This document shows, one piece after another, positions 1 to 8,730 of a DNA stretch of 64,000 nucleotides. Position 1 is the stretch's first letter, and the number at the start of each line of letters is the position of its first letter. The position numbers and the translations under genes were made by a program. Under the pieces are notes generated by a model. That model searched no databases, had not been told where the DNA came from, and saw nothing but the letters and a program-made list of their open reading frames with translations. The stretch covers positions 118,897 to 182,896 of the forward strand of contig JAEYGZ010000012.1 in the NCBI GenBank assembly GCA_023409535.1. The letters run 5' to 3'. The DNA is from Bacillota bacterium (lineage in GTDB: Bacteria > Bacillota > Clostridia > Lachnospirales > Lachnospiraceae).

Positions 1-1145
1 TCGTAATACCAGGCAAGGCGTATCTCACCGCAGAAATCTCCGGTCATATAATTTACACTGAAGTCAGAGAAAGCCCCGACCTTCAGATGAGGTTCCCGCT
101 GCAGCTCCTCGGCTGACCGACTGCCGCCCTTTACAACCATATTCGTAATGGCTCCGGTGGCTGCAACCTTCAGATAATGGGCATAACGCAGATCTGCCGC
201 ATATCCTTTTAACTCCCCCTGTTCAATGATTGTCACCGGTGAGAGCCCATAGCCGTCCGCATCAAATCCACCGGAATGGCAGGAATTCTTCAAGAAGGGA
301 TCAAGGGTCATTGTAATCAGATCTCCTTTTACCTCTGAGCCCTGAATAGAGTCCCCCACCATCCAGGAGGAGGATTTGTTATAAACGGAGAGCGCATTAC
401 TCTTTGATGCATAATAGCCTAAAAATTCCCTGACAGCATCCCTGGTCAGTATCACCGGGAATGTATTCAGTGACGGTGTCCTTGCGGCAATTGCCCGGTC
501 GCGGCAGATTGTAATCATACTCTTTACTTCCTCTGCAATAAGCTCCGCCTCAAAGTCCGAGAATTCCAGACGGCGGTAAAGCTCGATCTCCTCCCCTTCT
601 TCCTTCCAGGTAGTGATAAATTCCACCATACTCTTATACTTGGTATCATGTACATCCACACCTTCAGAGTTGACCACTCTGGTATCTGTCTTCTCCAGGA
701 ATATCTCACAGGAATTAATCCCGCCCTTGTCATAAATATCATTTTGATAAACTGCCTTGGTAATCTCATTCAACCAGTAAGGCAGATCTTCTCCGGCAAA
801 GGTACTCTGAGCAAGCTCCCGATTCTCTGTATCCGGGGTTACCAGCGGATATTCGGGGTTCTTTACAAACCTGGCTGCAAAGGCAGTTTCTTTGATTGCT
901 TCCTCTACCTCACGATCCGTCATGGTGGGATGGATGGTGGTTGCAGAGGAACCGGTAAACAGCTTTTCACCCTCTTTGAAATCGATATATACGGTTACTT
1001 TATAATTATGTACCCTTTTTGCGCGGTCCATATCTACGTTCTTCTTGATGAAAAACAGCTCATTTGACTGGGTCTGCGTCTCACAGATTTTAAAGCCTGT
1101 GATGTCTTTTTGACTTTTCAGTATTTTTTTAATCCGTTCCAGCAT
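1..1145 (-). CDS. tldE: TldE/PmbA-type subunit of the TldD/TldE protease (3' end outside the window)
   Basis: The leftward reading frame is open from the ATG at 1143-1145 to the window edge, so only the first 381 or so residues are seen. It begins MLERIKKILKSQKDITGF and carries the PmbA-like stretches around GSSATTIHPTMTDREVEEA and NSCHSGGFDADGYGLSPV. No HExxxH motif is visible, which fits TldE, the non-catalytic half of the TldD/TldE metalloprotease that trims leader peptides or unfolded proteins in the cytoplasm (family knowledge). The start overlaps the tldD stop as TAATG (one shared base), so the two are translationally coupled. The pairing with tldD is stronger evidence than the sequence alone. 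Confidence 0.85.
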   Translation of the reverse strand, partial: MLERIKKILKSQKDITGFKICETQTQSNELFFIKKNVDMDRAKRVHNYKVTVYIDFKEGEKLFTGSSATTIHPTMTDREVEEAIKETAFAARFVKNPEYPLVTPDTENRELAQSTFAGEDLPYWLNEITKAVYQNDIYDKGGINSCEIFLEKTDTRVVNSEGVDVHDTKYKSMVEFITTWKEEGEEIELYRRLEFSDFEAELIAEEVKSMITICRDRAIAARTPSLNTFPVILTRDAVREFLGYYASKSNALSVYNKSSSWMVGDSIQGSEVKGDLITMTLDPFLKNSCHSGGFDADGYGLSPVTIIEQGELKGYAADLRYAHYLKVAATGAITNMVVKGGSRSAEELQREPHLKVGAFSDFSVNYMTGDFCGEIRLAWYY

Positions 1146-2560
1146 TATCCCAACCTCACTTTCGCTTTAATGTACGGTCCTCCGTTGGCGGTCTTGACAT
1201 ATTCCTTATAGCCTTTACCACAGAAGCCTGCGCCTTCCAGGTCAATCTCCCCTGCCACCATGGAAATCGACTTTAGCAAATCGGGTACATAGCCTGTCAA
1301 GACAACCGGCGAGATCAGGTTACCGGTGAATTTACCGTCAACAATCTCTCTGCCAAGCATTACGATGCATTGAATTCCCCAGTTTTTTGGATCCTCCATA
1401 CCGCTTTGCATTCCTTCCAGCTGATATCCAAATTTGATGGATGCCAGCATATCCTCATAAGTATCTTTTCCCTCTTCAAAGAAGGTATTGGTCATTCTTG
1501 TATAAGCTTTTCGTTCAAAGGACTGCCGCTTGCCGTTACCGGTGGGCGCGGTGCCAAGCTTCATGGCAGAGAGCAGGTCGGAGATGCCGTTCCTTAGAAT
1601 GCCGTCCTTGATAATGGTGGTGTCCGTACCAAGGGTTCCTTCATCATCGAATAAATAAGAAGACATATGGGTGATGGCTGCAGCGCCGTCATGCATGGTC
1701 GTAATCGGGGAGGCAACCTCCTTGCCCATATACTCCGCACCTTTTGCCCTGCCCTTCACAAACATGTCCATCTCGACACCGTGGCCAAAGGCTTCGTGTG
1801 CAATCAGTCCGGTAATGTCCGGCGCACAGATAACATCATATACTCCAGGCTTGACAGGCTTTGCATCCAGCAGTTGAATACCCTCCTCAACAACCTTCTT
1901 ATAGTTACGCTCCAGCTCCCTGACCAGCTCATAGCCCTTCATGCCTGAGAAGGATTTATAAGCGTATTTCATCGTATCTTCCCGTCTGACCATACAGAAG
2001 AGTCTTGCTTCACAGGTCAGATAAGATTGTTCCAGGTCCTTTTTATCCGACAGATAGATCTTTGATACATGAATACAATTAAAACCTGTCCTGAAGTTAA
2101 TGATCAGCTCCGACAGCTCACTTGCCGCTTCCATGACTCTTGTAAGCTCCTTGACAATCACCTCAGGGCTGATGGTCTCAGGATTTTCTTCCACTTCGCT
2201 GAAGAACTGCTTCGTAAGCTCTTCTTCTTCAATTTTATCATAAGTATTTACAGCAATTTCAGGAGCTGCCTTGTTCAGCTTTGCCTTAATTTCACCGATA
2301 ATCTCCGGCAGCTTCTCTTCACTTAACTCATTGAAGGAATATTCCGAATAGTTGACGCCGTTATGGATACGGACCACAAAGCCTCTTTCCACCAGGAGAT
2401 AATCATTGATATCTATTCCTGTTTTACTTACCGTGTAGGTCTTACCCTTTGTGTCTGTGCCAAGTACGGATACATATTCATAATCCGCCGACAGCAGCGT
2501 GATAAGCTTTCTTATCAGCGGCTTGCTTCTTACCAAAAATTCTGATCTTGATGCCTGCAT
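1145..2560 (-). CDS. tldD: TldD-type zinc metalloprotease
   Basis: Catalytic half of a TldD/TldE pair. The zinc motif HEAFGH (HExxxH) is present near residues 255-260 of the chosen start, inside GLIAHEAFGHGVEMDMF, and the C-terminal half has the family's conserved GTDTTIIKDG and NPKNWG-like glycine-rich segments. I chose ATG 2558-2560 (MQASRSEFL) because a GGAG lies six bases upstream; the longer frame reaches a GTG at 2603-2605 without a ribosome site. At about 471 residues it has the normal family length. It is the first gene of the tldD-tldE operon, transcribed from a promoter at 2692-2719 that is overlapped by a perfect 12-bp inverted repeat. Its substrate cannot be told: no leader-peptide gene or modifying enzyme is adjacent. 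Confidence 0.88.
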   Translation of the reverse strand: MQASRSEFLVRSKPLIRKLITLLSADYEYVSVLGTDTKGKTYTVSKTGIDINDYLLVERGFVVRIHNGVNYSEYSFNELSEEKLPEIIGEIKAKLNKAAPEIAVNTYDKIEEEELTKQFFSEVEENPETISPEVIVKELTRVMEAASELSELIINFRTGFNCIHVSKIYLSDKKDLEQSYLTCEARLFCMVRREDTMKYAYKSFSGMKGYELVRELERNYKKVVEEGIQLLDAKPVKPGVYDVICAPDITGLIAHEAFGHGVEMDMFVKGRAKGAEYMGKEVASPITTMHDGAAAITHMSSYLFDDEGTLGTDTTIIKDGILRNGISDLLSAMKLGTAPTGNGKRQSFERKAYTRMTNTFFEEGKDTYEDMLASIKFGYQLEGMQSGMEDPKNWGIQCIVMLGREIVDGKFTGNLISPVVLTGYVPDLLKSISMVAGEIDLEGAGFCGKGYKEYVKTANGGPYIKAKVRLG

Positions 2561-2675
2561 ATTAATCTCCATTCCGCCAATGCCCGTGAATTTAGGCATC
2601 AGCACAAATTCGCCGTGTGAATTATGTTTTTCATGATGCGCTTACTCTATATGGGTCTATTCACACAAACTAATA

Positions 2676-2706
2676 AGTGTGAATTATGCCTTTTATAATT
2701 CACACT
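2676..2706. promoter_or_regulatory. Putative operator: 12-bp perfect inverted repeat over the tldD -10 element
   Basis: AGTGTGAATTAT (2676-2687) and its exact complement (2695-2706) are separated by seven bases. The same word occurs again as GTGTGAATTATG at 2615-2626, and a shorter version (TATTCACAC) at 2659-2667. Several copies of one word around a promoter are what a repressor operator cluster looks like. As RNA it would also fold to a hairpin in the leader. The binding protein is unknown. Confidence 0.55.
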
Positions 2707-2719
2707 GCTTCCTTGTCAA
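2692..2719 (-). promoter_or_regulatory. Promoter of tldD-tldE
   Basis: Leftward sigma-A type promoter: -35 TTGACA (complement of 2714-2719), 16-bp spacer, -10 TATAAA (complement of 2692-2697). It lies about 130 bases before the chosen tldD start. The -10 element is inside the inverted repeat 2676-2706. Confidence 0.6.
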
Positions 2720-2738
2720 TATCTTCCTCGATTATAAT

Positions 2739-2775
2739 AAATTGAGTAGGCGTATTCAATACTCCTACTCAATTT
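2739..2775 (-). terminator. Stem-loop after the sugar-isomerase operon, possible terminator
   Basis: AAATTGAGTAGG (2739-2750) pairs perfectly with 2764-2775 around a 13-base loop. It lies just past the end of the leftward gene 2832-3548. In the leftward direction it is followed by ATTTATTATAAT rather than a clean T run, so termination is plausible but not certain. Confidence 0.4.
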
Positions 2776-2831
2776 CATACATATTTGTGCAATATCCCAT
2801 ATTAACATAGGATCATGGAAGTTACTGCTGT

Positions 2832-3548
2832 CTAAATTCTACTTAAATAATCAAAATCATTTTGAATGGCATCCCATACAGGCTTATCAAATTCTTCGTG
2901 CTCCAGGATAAAATAGGCTGCATATTGTGCTGCTTCCTTAATCTTCTTCATATCGATGATACCGTCCGCAGCATCCACATTCTTTTTCTCGCTGTCGATC
3001 TGCTTAATATGGATTAACTCAACACGTTTGCCCCATTTTTTAATATACTCCGCCGGGTCAACACCGGCATAAGCCACCCAGAACACATCAAGCTCCAGCA
3101 CCACATTCTCATTCGTCTTCTCTGCCAAAAGATCCATGGCGAACTTATCCCCAAGCTTCACAAATTCATGGGCATGATTATGGTAGCCAACCTTGATGCC
3201 TTCCTTGGACGCTCTGTCAGCTGCCTTATTCAGCACCTCGGCCACATGATCAATCTCCTCCAGGGTATCCATCTTCGCCCAGGGGCAGATGATATATTTG
3301 GAACCAATTTCTTTATTATAGGATAACTCCGCCTCAAAATTCTCTTCAAAAACCTGCAAGCCACTATGGGTACCAACCGAATACAGTCCGCTTTCCTGCA
3401 ATAACTGTGCCTGCTCCCCTGCAGTCAGCCCGCCATATCCGGCAAATTCAACACCGCTGAAGCCAATCTCGCCGACTCTTTTTACCGCACCGGTAAAATC
3501 CTTCTTTGTCTCTTCATTGACAGACCAAAGCTGTAAAGATATCTCCAT
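2832..3548 (-). CDS. Sugar phosphate isomerase/epimerase, xylose-isomerase-like TIM barrel
   Basis: A 238-residue protein of the AP-endonuclease-2/xylose isomerase-like TIM-barrel family (IolE/IolI relatives). Seen: GFSGVEFAGYGG near the N-terminus, GYHNHAHEF (metal and substrate histidines) mid-protein, ELDVFWVAYAGVDPAEY and ELIHIKQ. These are the usual Glu/His/Asp metal ligands of the family. The start at 3548 has AAGGGG eight bases upstream. It is the last gene of a leftward set after two Gfo/Idh/MocA dehydrogenases (64-base gap), so it probably isomerises or epimerises the keto-sugar or keto-polyol that those enzymes make. Exact substrate not identifiable. Confidence 0.82.
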   Translation of the reverse strand: MEISLQLWSVNEETKKDFTGAVKRVGEIGFSGVEFAGYGGLTAGEQAQLLQESGLYSVGTHSGLQVFEENFEAELSYNKEIGSKYIICPWAKMDTLEEIDHVAEVLNKAADRASKEGIKVGYHNHAHEFVKLGDKFAMDLLAEKTNENVVLELDVFWVAYAGVDPAEYIKKWGKRVELIHIKQIDSEKKNVDAADGIIDMKKIKEAAQYAAYFILEHEEFDKPVWDAIQNDFDYLSRI

Positions 3549-3612
3549 AAGCCTAACCCCTTCTCATTCAGTATTTCTATCTGTACAAATGTTATACTAT
3601 TTGCGAGCCTGC

Positions 3613-4578
3613 TCAAACTACATGCTCTTTCTTACCGCTTTGATAGGATTTGTAAGCCGCCTCCATCATTCTGGTCAGCATGAGAGCATCCTCTATTCCA
3701 AAGGTAACGCCCTCCTGCGGCTTCTCACCCCTCGCCCATTGAACCAACGGGGATGGTAAAGCCTTGGGAAGCTGTGCCGCTTCCCATTTACCGCCCGTTT
3801 CTTCTGTGGCATATGTCACACCGTTACGGATAAAGAGTGCTCCTTTCGTACCGCTGATCTCCAGTATTGCCGGATTATAAACGGATACAAAGCCTGTCTC
3901 GGATACGCCGATCGCTCCTTGTTCAAACTCAATAAGGGATACGGCATTGTCCTCTACTCCGTGTTCCGTCACCTCTGTAAACAAGGACTGCACTGTCATG
4001 GGCTTGCCAAGAAGCCAGTTAAGCAGATACATGGGATGCGCTCCCAAATCAATCATGGCACCTCCGCCGCACTGCTCCTTATTATAGAAATGCGCCGGAA
4101 GCCAGTCACCAATACTGCCATTATGGACATTGCGCATTCTTGCGTAAGTAATTTTACCCAGAGCACCGCTTTGCACCAGCTGCTTCGCATATAAGAATTC
4201 AGGATCACATTTTTTCACCAGAGATAAGGTGATATCCGTTCCCTTCTTCTCCAAAGCTTCCTTAATCTTCAGGCATTCCGCAATGGTCAGGGCAAGAACC
4301 TTCTCACTGAAGACCTTCTTTCCTGCCTCAATTGCTTTGAGAATCAATGCCGTATGTTCGGAGGTGGCAGAAGTAATGACAACACCGTCAATTGATTTAT
4401 CCTGCAGCAGCTCGTCATAATCTTCATAGCAAGCCGCGCCAAATTGCTTCGCATACTTTTGTCCTCTTACGGAATCCTCATCCCAGATCGCCGTCACCTT
4501 ACTGTCAGTCTTCTCGAGAATTTCTTTGGTGTAGCCCTCCGCATGAACATGCCAATAGCTTATAATTGCAATATTCAT
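3613..4578 (-). CDS. Gfo/Idh/MocA family NAD(P)-dependent oxidoreductase (second of pair)
   Basis: About 321 residues. The C-terminal substrate domain shows GGGAMIDLGAHPMYLLNWLLG, with the family's D-x-G-x-H. The N-terminal Rossmann region is atypical: it reads MNIAIISYWHVHAEGY in place of a GxGxxG loop, and the catalytic lysine motif is SEKVLA where most members have EKP. I start at MNIAI (ATG 4576-4578) because it matches the family N-terminus; ATG 4588-4590 (MVIIMNIA) is possible. The longer frame runs into the upstream gene and is not credible. The gap to the upstream dehydrogenase is about 19 bases, so they are co-transcribed. Likely acts on a sugar or polyol; the cofactor loop change may alter dinucleotide preference. 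Confidence 0.8.
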   Translation of the reverse strand: MNIAIISYWHVHAEGYTKEILEKTDSKVTAIWDEDSVRGQKYAKQFGAACYEDYDELLQDKSIDGVVITSATSEHTALILKAIEAGKKVFSEKVLALTIAECLKIKEALEKKGTDITLSLVKKCDPEFLYAKQLVQSGALGKITYARMRNVHNGSIGDWLPAHFYNKEQCGGGAMIDLGAHPMYLLNWLLGKPMTVQSLFTEVTEHGVEDNAVSLIEFEQGAIGVSETGFVSVYNPAILEISGTKGALFIRNGVTYATEETGGKWEAAQLPKALPSPLVQWARGEKPQEGVTFGIEDALMLTRMMEAAYKSYQSGKKEHVV

Positions 4579-4597
4579 AATAATAACCATGCCTTTC

Positions 4598-5680
4598 TCA
4601 ATCGAAATATACCGGCTGTCCCGTAGCAGCTGATTTATAAATTGCTTCCAGTATCTCGGATACCACGCAGGCCTGCTCCGGAAGCACGATCGGATCTGTG
4701 TCATTCTTTACCGCATCGATCCAGCGTCTTGCTTCCACGTCTGCAGGGGAACTGGAGACGCCGTCATAAAATGCTACGCCACCGGCAGCCATATCAGGCT
4801 TAATCTCAATCAGACGGTTAAATTCGCCCTTATTTATCGTTACTCCGTTTTTAATCTGCGCACCTGCATCACTGCCGCAGAGCACCGTGCTTCCTTCCTG
4901 GATCGGCTCACAGGTATTCAGTGCCCAGCTGGACTCAAGAATAATCGTTGCGCCGTTCTTCATCACAATAAAACCAAAGGCAGAATCCTCCATGGTATGC
5001 TGCTCAGGATTCCAGCCGCCCCACGGATTACCGCAATCCGCATTGTTAACCTTCTTATATTTTGTTCCGACCACCATCTTCGGCTCATAATTGTTCATCA
5101 GGTAAAGTGTTACATCCAGGGAGTGGGTGCCGATATCGATTAACGGACCTCCGCCCTGCTCCTGTTCATTTAAAAATACACCCCAATTCGGTGTTCCTCT
5201 TCTTCTTACCGCAAAAGCCTTTGCAAAATAAATCTCGCCCAGATCGCCGCGCTCGATTACCTGCTTCAGGTAAATAGCCTCAGGCTTATGTCTGTGCTGA
5301 TAACCGATGGTCAGCTTCTTACCGGTTTCCTTCGCAGCAGCAACCATCCTTCTTGCATCCTCAGCTGTCTTAGCCATAGGCTTCTCACACATAACATGCT
5401 TGCCCGCATATAAGGAATCGATGGAAATCGGCGCATGGGAACGATTTGGTGTACAAACATGTACAATGTCGATTTCTTTGTCCTGAAGCAGCTCCTTATA
5501 ATCAGTGTAAACCTTCGCATCCGGTGTACCATACTCTGCTTTTGCTTTCTCAGCTTTTTCGATAATAAGGTCACAGAAAGCAACCATTTCCACATCGCCA
5601 AGCTTACTTAGAGAAGGCATATGCTTACCGTTTGCAATGCCTCCGCAGCCGATAATACCGACTTTCAATTTCTTCTCCAT
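4598..5680 (-). CDS. Gfo/Idh/MocA family NAD(P)-dependent oxidoreductase (first of pair)
   Basis: A 360-residue dehydrogenase with canonical features: VGIIGCGGIANGKH (dinucleotide loop, residues 7-20), CEKPMAKT (catalytic Lys) and GGGPLIDIGTHSLDV (D-x-G-x-H). It is the first gene of the leftward three-gene set with the variant dehydrogenase and the TIM-barrel isomerase. It is divergent from the AraC-type regulator starting at 5893, which is the obvious candidate controller. The set resembles inositol/keto-sugar oxidation modules, but there is no transporter or kinase next to it, so the substrate stays open. Confidence 0.87.
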   Translation of the reverse strand: MEKKLKVGIIGCGGIANGKHMPSLSKLGDVEMVAFCDLIIEKAEKAKAEYGTPDAKVYTDYKELLQDKEIDIVHVCTPNRSHAPISIDSLYAGKHVMCEKPMAKTAEDARRMVAAAKETGKKLTIGYQHRHKPEAIYLKQVIERGDLGEIYFAKAFAVRRRGTPNWGVFLNEQEQGGGPLIDIGTHSLDVTLYLMNNYEPKMVVGTKYKKVNNADCGNPWGGWNPEQHTMEDSAFGFIVMKNGATIILESSWALNTCEPIQEGSTVLCGSDAGAQIKNGVTINKGEFNRLIEIKPDMAAGGVAFYDGVSSSPADVEARRWIDAVKNDTDPIVLPEQACVVSEILEAIYKSAATGQPVYFD

Positions 5681-5892
5681 AGTACAAATCCCCTTTTAGA
5701 AATATTTTTATTTCATCAGGGAGGATCCGTCCCTCTCCGATGATAGTTAACACCAATAAAAACATAGCATAAAACCAATCCGCATGATATAATGTATTTA
5801 TAAAAAAATATCAATAATTTGTCCTTTGAAAAATATGAAATAAAATTTTTTACCCAAGCTTTGTGTCTTAAGTATAAAGTATACAGCTCTTG

Positions 5893-6807
5893 ATGAAAGG
5901 CATGATTATTCCCATGGAAAGCTCCTATTATATCGAAACCCGGAATATGTACGGAGACATCCCCCTACAATTCAGTACACATGTGCAAAAGGCGTATGGA
6001 CCTCAGACTATGGTGAAGGCTCATATCCACAATTACATAGAAATTATTTATGCGCAGTCGGGAGAATATGAGATCTTACTCAATAATCGGGATTACAGCT
6101 TTAAAACCGGAGATATGGTTTTGATAAATTCCAACGAAATTCATAAAATATTGTCTCTGTCAAAAGGATGGAATCAGTACGTCGTCGTAAAATTTGAACC
6201 AGAAATGCTGTACACCACCTCCCAGACTCACTTTGCCATGAAATATGTGATGCCCTTTATCCTCAATGATTCCACACACCAGAAGGTTTTCTTAAGGGAA
6301 GAACTGGAGAAAACGGTAATCCCGGGCCTCATTCTAGGGATCAGCAGGGAATACGCCAGGAAGGAGTATGGTTACGAGCTGGCCATACGGGCAAATATCT
6401 ATAACCTGTTTCTTCTCATCCTTCGCAGGTGGAATGAGCAAAATGTAGATCTTCATCTTGGCAGTGAGCTGGATAAAGGCATGATAACCAGGCTTCAGAC
6501 GGTATTTGACTATATTGAGGAGAATTATCCGAATGATATCACCGCCCTGCAAATGGCACAGCGCTGCAACCTCAGCTACAGCTATTTCTCCAGACTCTTT
6601 ACAAGGGTTATGAAGAGAAGCTTTAAGGAATATCTAAATTATGTCCGTATATCAAAGGCAGAGCTGTTGCTGACCACCACGGGTTTGAATATCACTGAGA
6701 TTGCAATGCAGGTGGGCTTTTCGACCTCAAGTTATTTTATTCAGCAATTCAAGCATTATAAGGATATCTCTCCAAAGCAATATCAGCTGCGGTATAAGGT
6801 CAGCTGA
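5893..6807 (+). CDS. AraC-family transcriptional regulator with cupin sensor domain
   Basis: About 304 residues. The N-terminal half is an AraC-type cupin sugar-binding domain (VKAHIHNYIEIIYAQSGEY, KTGDMVLINSNEIHKI). The last 100 residues hold the double helix-turn-helix: ITALQMAQRCNLSYSYFSRL and LNITEIAMQVGFSTSSYFIQ, ending KDISPKQYQLRYK. Start is uncertain: ATG 5893, ATG 5905 (MIIPM) and ATG 5914 (MESSYY) are all in frame and none has a good ribosome site; I give the first ATG. It is transcribed divergently from the dehydrogenase-isomerase set across a 200-base AT-rich gap and probably activates it in response to its sugar (inference). Confidence 0.85.
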   Translation: MKGMIIPMESSYYIETRNMYGDIPLQFSTHVQKAYGPQTMVKAHIHNYIEIIYAQSGEYEILLNNRDYSFKTGDMVLINSNEIHKILSLSKGWNQYVVVKFEPEMLYTTSQTHFAMKYVMPFILNDSTHQKVFLREELEKTVIPGLILGISREYARKEYGYELAIRANIYNLFLLILRRWNEQNVDLHLGSELDKGMITRLQTVFDYIEENYPNDITALQMAQRCNLSYSYFSRLFTRVMKRSFKEYLNYVRISKAELLLTTTGLNITEIAMQVGFSTSSYFIQQFKHYKDISPKQYQLRYKVS

Positions 6808-6828
6808 TGTAAAAAATGCAATTTAAAA

Positions 6829-6875
6829 GGCAGGCATGGACGTCAGGCGGTACCTGTATTCCTCCATGCTCTGCC
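6829..6875 (+). terminator. Possible terminator after the AraC gene
   Basis: GGCAGGCATGGA (6829-6840) pairs with TCCATGCTCTGCC (6863-6875) with small bulges, followed by a pyrimidine stretch CTTTCCTTTCTCTT. The T run is interrupted by C, so it is weak. Confidence 0.35.
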
Positions 6876-6913
6876 CTTTCCTTTCTCTTATCATGGTTTC
6901 TCATTCAAATTCA

Positions 6914-7096
6914 TCATGGTTTCGTACTGTCCGTAGGTGAAGTAAAATTATGACCTAATTTATTCTGTCCCCGGGAGCTCTTATCTGTAGTATAGGTTTT
7001 ATCTTCACTGCCTGTATTTTTAGATGCTTCGCCTGTCTTCATCGACTGTCTTTCATCCATTTCTTTACGGTATCTCTGGTTTGACTGCTTGCTCAA
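6914..7096 (-). CDS. Small hydrophilic protein of unknown function (60 aa)
   Basis: I do not recognise a family. The 60-residue product is very polar (many Lys, Ser, Thr, Gln, Asn) with no membrane segment and starts at a TTG (7094-7096) preceded by GAGAAGGAAGTGATAGC, a good ribosome site. Composition resembles small spore or disorder-prone proteins, but no SASP motif is visible. It sits alone between convergent neighbours, downstream of the AraC gene and beyond the end of the SIS gene. It could be spurious; the ribosome site is the main support. Confidence 0.45.
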   Translation of the reverse strand: MSKQSNQRYRKEMDERQSMKTGEASKNTGSEDKTYTTDKSSRGQNKLGHNFTSPTDSTKP

Positions 7097-7165
7097 GCTA
7101 TCACTTCCTTCTCTCGTTTGTGGGCTTAGTATGCCTCAAAGCAAGAAAAGACATGCATCCTTGCG

Positions 7166-7918
7166 TTAGTTTAAATACTTTATTCTCCCCTTATATTCCT
7201 GAATCAATTTTTCATTATACTCCGTACCCCCCGGAATATTGGCGCTCATATAAACCGGCGGTGTCTTTTGGTCCGATAAAAACCTATTCTCAATCTTTAA
7301 GACAATCCGCTGAGCGATAAACAGACTGCCGAAGGTGGAGGCTCCGCCGGTTACCAGACCATTCTCAGGCAGTGTTAGCAAGCCGTCGCCCACCGGCGCA
7401 TGATTATCTATCACAATATCACAAACCTCATATAGCTTCTTACCGCCGGCATGCCTTGATATAAGCTCTTTGGAGGCCTTCAACGAGGTGATTCCTACTA
7501 CGGTAAGACCGGCCTTCTTTGCATAGATTGCAGCCTCAACCGGTACATTGTTAATTCCGCTGTTGGAGGAAATAAGCAAGATGTCACCCTGCCTTACCCC
7601 TTCCTTTCTTAAAACTTCTTCTGCCAGGCCGGCTTTGCGTTCATTCCTCATACTGCCGATTGCCCCTGCATCCAGCGTCAGGGAAGGCTCAAGAATGGGG
7701 TTCACCGGAACAAGTCCTCCCGCCCGGAAGAATAACTCATCGGCAATCATATGAGAATGCCCGGTTGCAAAGACATGAAGCAATCCTCCTGCGCGGATAG
7801 CTTCATAAGCTGCCTGCGCGGCAGCTTCCATAGCCTCATTTTCTGCAGACTCTACCTCCTTAAGCATATCGCATACCTTTGTTAGAAATGCATATTCCTC
7901 TACAAGGTCTTTTCCCAT
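7166..7918 (-). CDS. SIS-domain sugar-phosphate-binding protein (UPF0309/COG4821 type)
   Basis: 250 residues with a single phosphosugar isomerase (SIS) fold: GGLLHVFATGHSHMIADELFFRAGG, ILLISSNSGINNVPVEAA (the phosphosugar Ser/Thr loop) and VVGITSLKASKEL. This is the UPF0309 group, whose enzymatic step is not established. It follows the GntR-type regulator by 17 bases in one leftward operon and lies beside nagB-nagA, so an amino-sugar phosphate such as GlcNAc-6-P or a related ester is the likely ligand (inference from context). Confidence 0.82.
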   Translation of the reverse strand: MGKDLVEEYAFLTKVCDMLKEVESAENEAMEAAAQAAYEAIRAGGLLHVFATGHSHMIADELFFRAGGLVPVNPILEPSLTLDAGAIGSMRNERKAGLAEEVLRKEGVRQGDILLISSNSGINNVPVEAAIYAKKAGLTVVGITSLKASKELISRHAGGKKLYEVCDIVIDNHAPVGDGLLTLPENGLVTGGASTFGSLFIAQRIVLKIENRFLSDQKTPPVYMSANIPGGTEYNEKLIQEYKGRIKYLN

Positions 7919-7935
7919 ACCATAACCTTACCTTT

Positions 7936-8646
7936 CTATTTGTAAATCGTCACATTGAACTGATACTGGTCCCCGCGGTAGGTAGATTCCACATATTCAT
8001 AAGCTGACCCGTCCCGCTCGAAGGTGGTTCTGTGAATGTGGAGCACTGCACTGCCCGGGTTAATCCGAAGGAGCCGTGCCTCTTCTTCCGAAGCCAGCCC
8101 GGCGCGGATCTCCTGCACACCTTTGTACTGCTCCACCCCATACTGCAGCTGCAGGATCTCATACAGCGATTCCTTGACATTCGCTGACTGAAGGGTGGGA
8201 AAACGGTAAAAGGGCAAATGCACCCGCTCAATGGCAATCGGGGCTCCGTTGGCACAGCGAAGCCGTTCTAATACATAGATCTTCTGGTTACTGTCAATAT
8301 TTAAGATCTCTGCCACCTTTTGCGTCGGATCCTCGATATGAAAGGAAAGTATCTCGCTGGAGGGTACCTTGCCCAGCAAGGTCATCTCCTCGGTAAACCC
8401 TTTTAAATGATTGAGCTGAAAGCCGGTTTTATTGGTTGTAACAAAGCTTCCCCTGCCCTGCTGCTTATAGATATATCCGTTCTGCAAAAGTCCGTCCAGC
8501 GCACGGCGCACGGTAATTCTGCTGATATTGAACAAGCTGCAGATCTCCTCCTCCGTCGGCATCTTGTCCCCTTCCTTCAGCTTACCGGATTTAATCAAGG
8601 GGATATAATAGTTCATGACCTGCATATAGCGTGGGAATGATTTCAT
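7936..8646 (-). CDS. nagR: GntR/HutC-type repressor of amino-sugar use (NagR-like)
   Basis: About 236 residues. N-terminal winged helix: KMPTEEEICSLFNISRITVRRALDGL, then GYIYKQQGRGSFV. C-terminal UTRA ligand domain: LERLRCANGAPIAIERVHLP and the ending YVESTYRGDQYQFNVTI. I chose ATG 8644-8646 (MKSFPRYMQV) because AGAGGG lies six bases upstream; the ORF extends eight codons further. HutC-type proteins of this kind (NagR/YvoA) bind GlcN-6-P or GlcNAc-6-P and repress nag genes (family knowledge). A perfect 14-bp palindrome lies 71 bases upstream, between this gene and divergent nagB. Confidence 0.85.
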   Translation of the reverse strand: MKSFPRYMQVMNYYIPLIKSGKLKEGDKMPTEEEICSLFNISRITVRRALDGLLQNGYIYKQQGRGSFVTTNKTGFQLNHLKGFTEEMTLLGKVPSSEILSFHIEDPTQKVAEILNIDSNQKIYVLERLRCANGAPIAIERVHLPFYRFPTLQSANVKESLYEILQLQYGVEQYKGVQEIRAGLASEEEARLLRINPGSAVLHIHRTTFERDGSAYEYVESTYRGDQYQFNVTIYK

Positions 8647-8716
8647 AGGCTGCCCTCTTTCAAAAATCATATTTACAATTAAATGAACTTGTGATATTTT
8701 TAATTAAAGTGGTAAT

Positions 8717-8730
8717 GTTGTTATAACAAC
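8717..8730. promoter_or_regulatory. Putative NagR operator between nagR and nagB
   Basis: GTTGTTATAACAAC is a perfect 14-bp palindrome in the divergent nagR/nagB gap. It has the GT-n-TA-n-AC form typical of HutC-subfamily operators. One site could control both directions. Confidence 0.65.

Noticed and set aside
4579..4704. N-terminal extension of the second Gfo/Idh/MocA enzyme
   Set aside because: The extra 42 codons lie inside the upstream dehydrogenase gene and do not resemble the family N-terminus.
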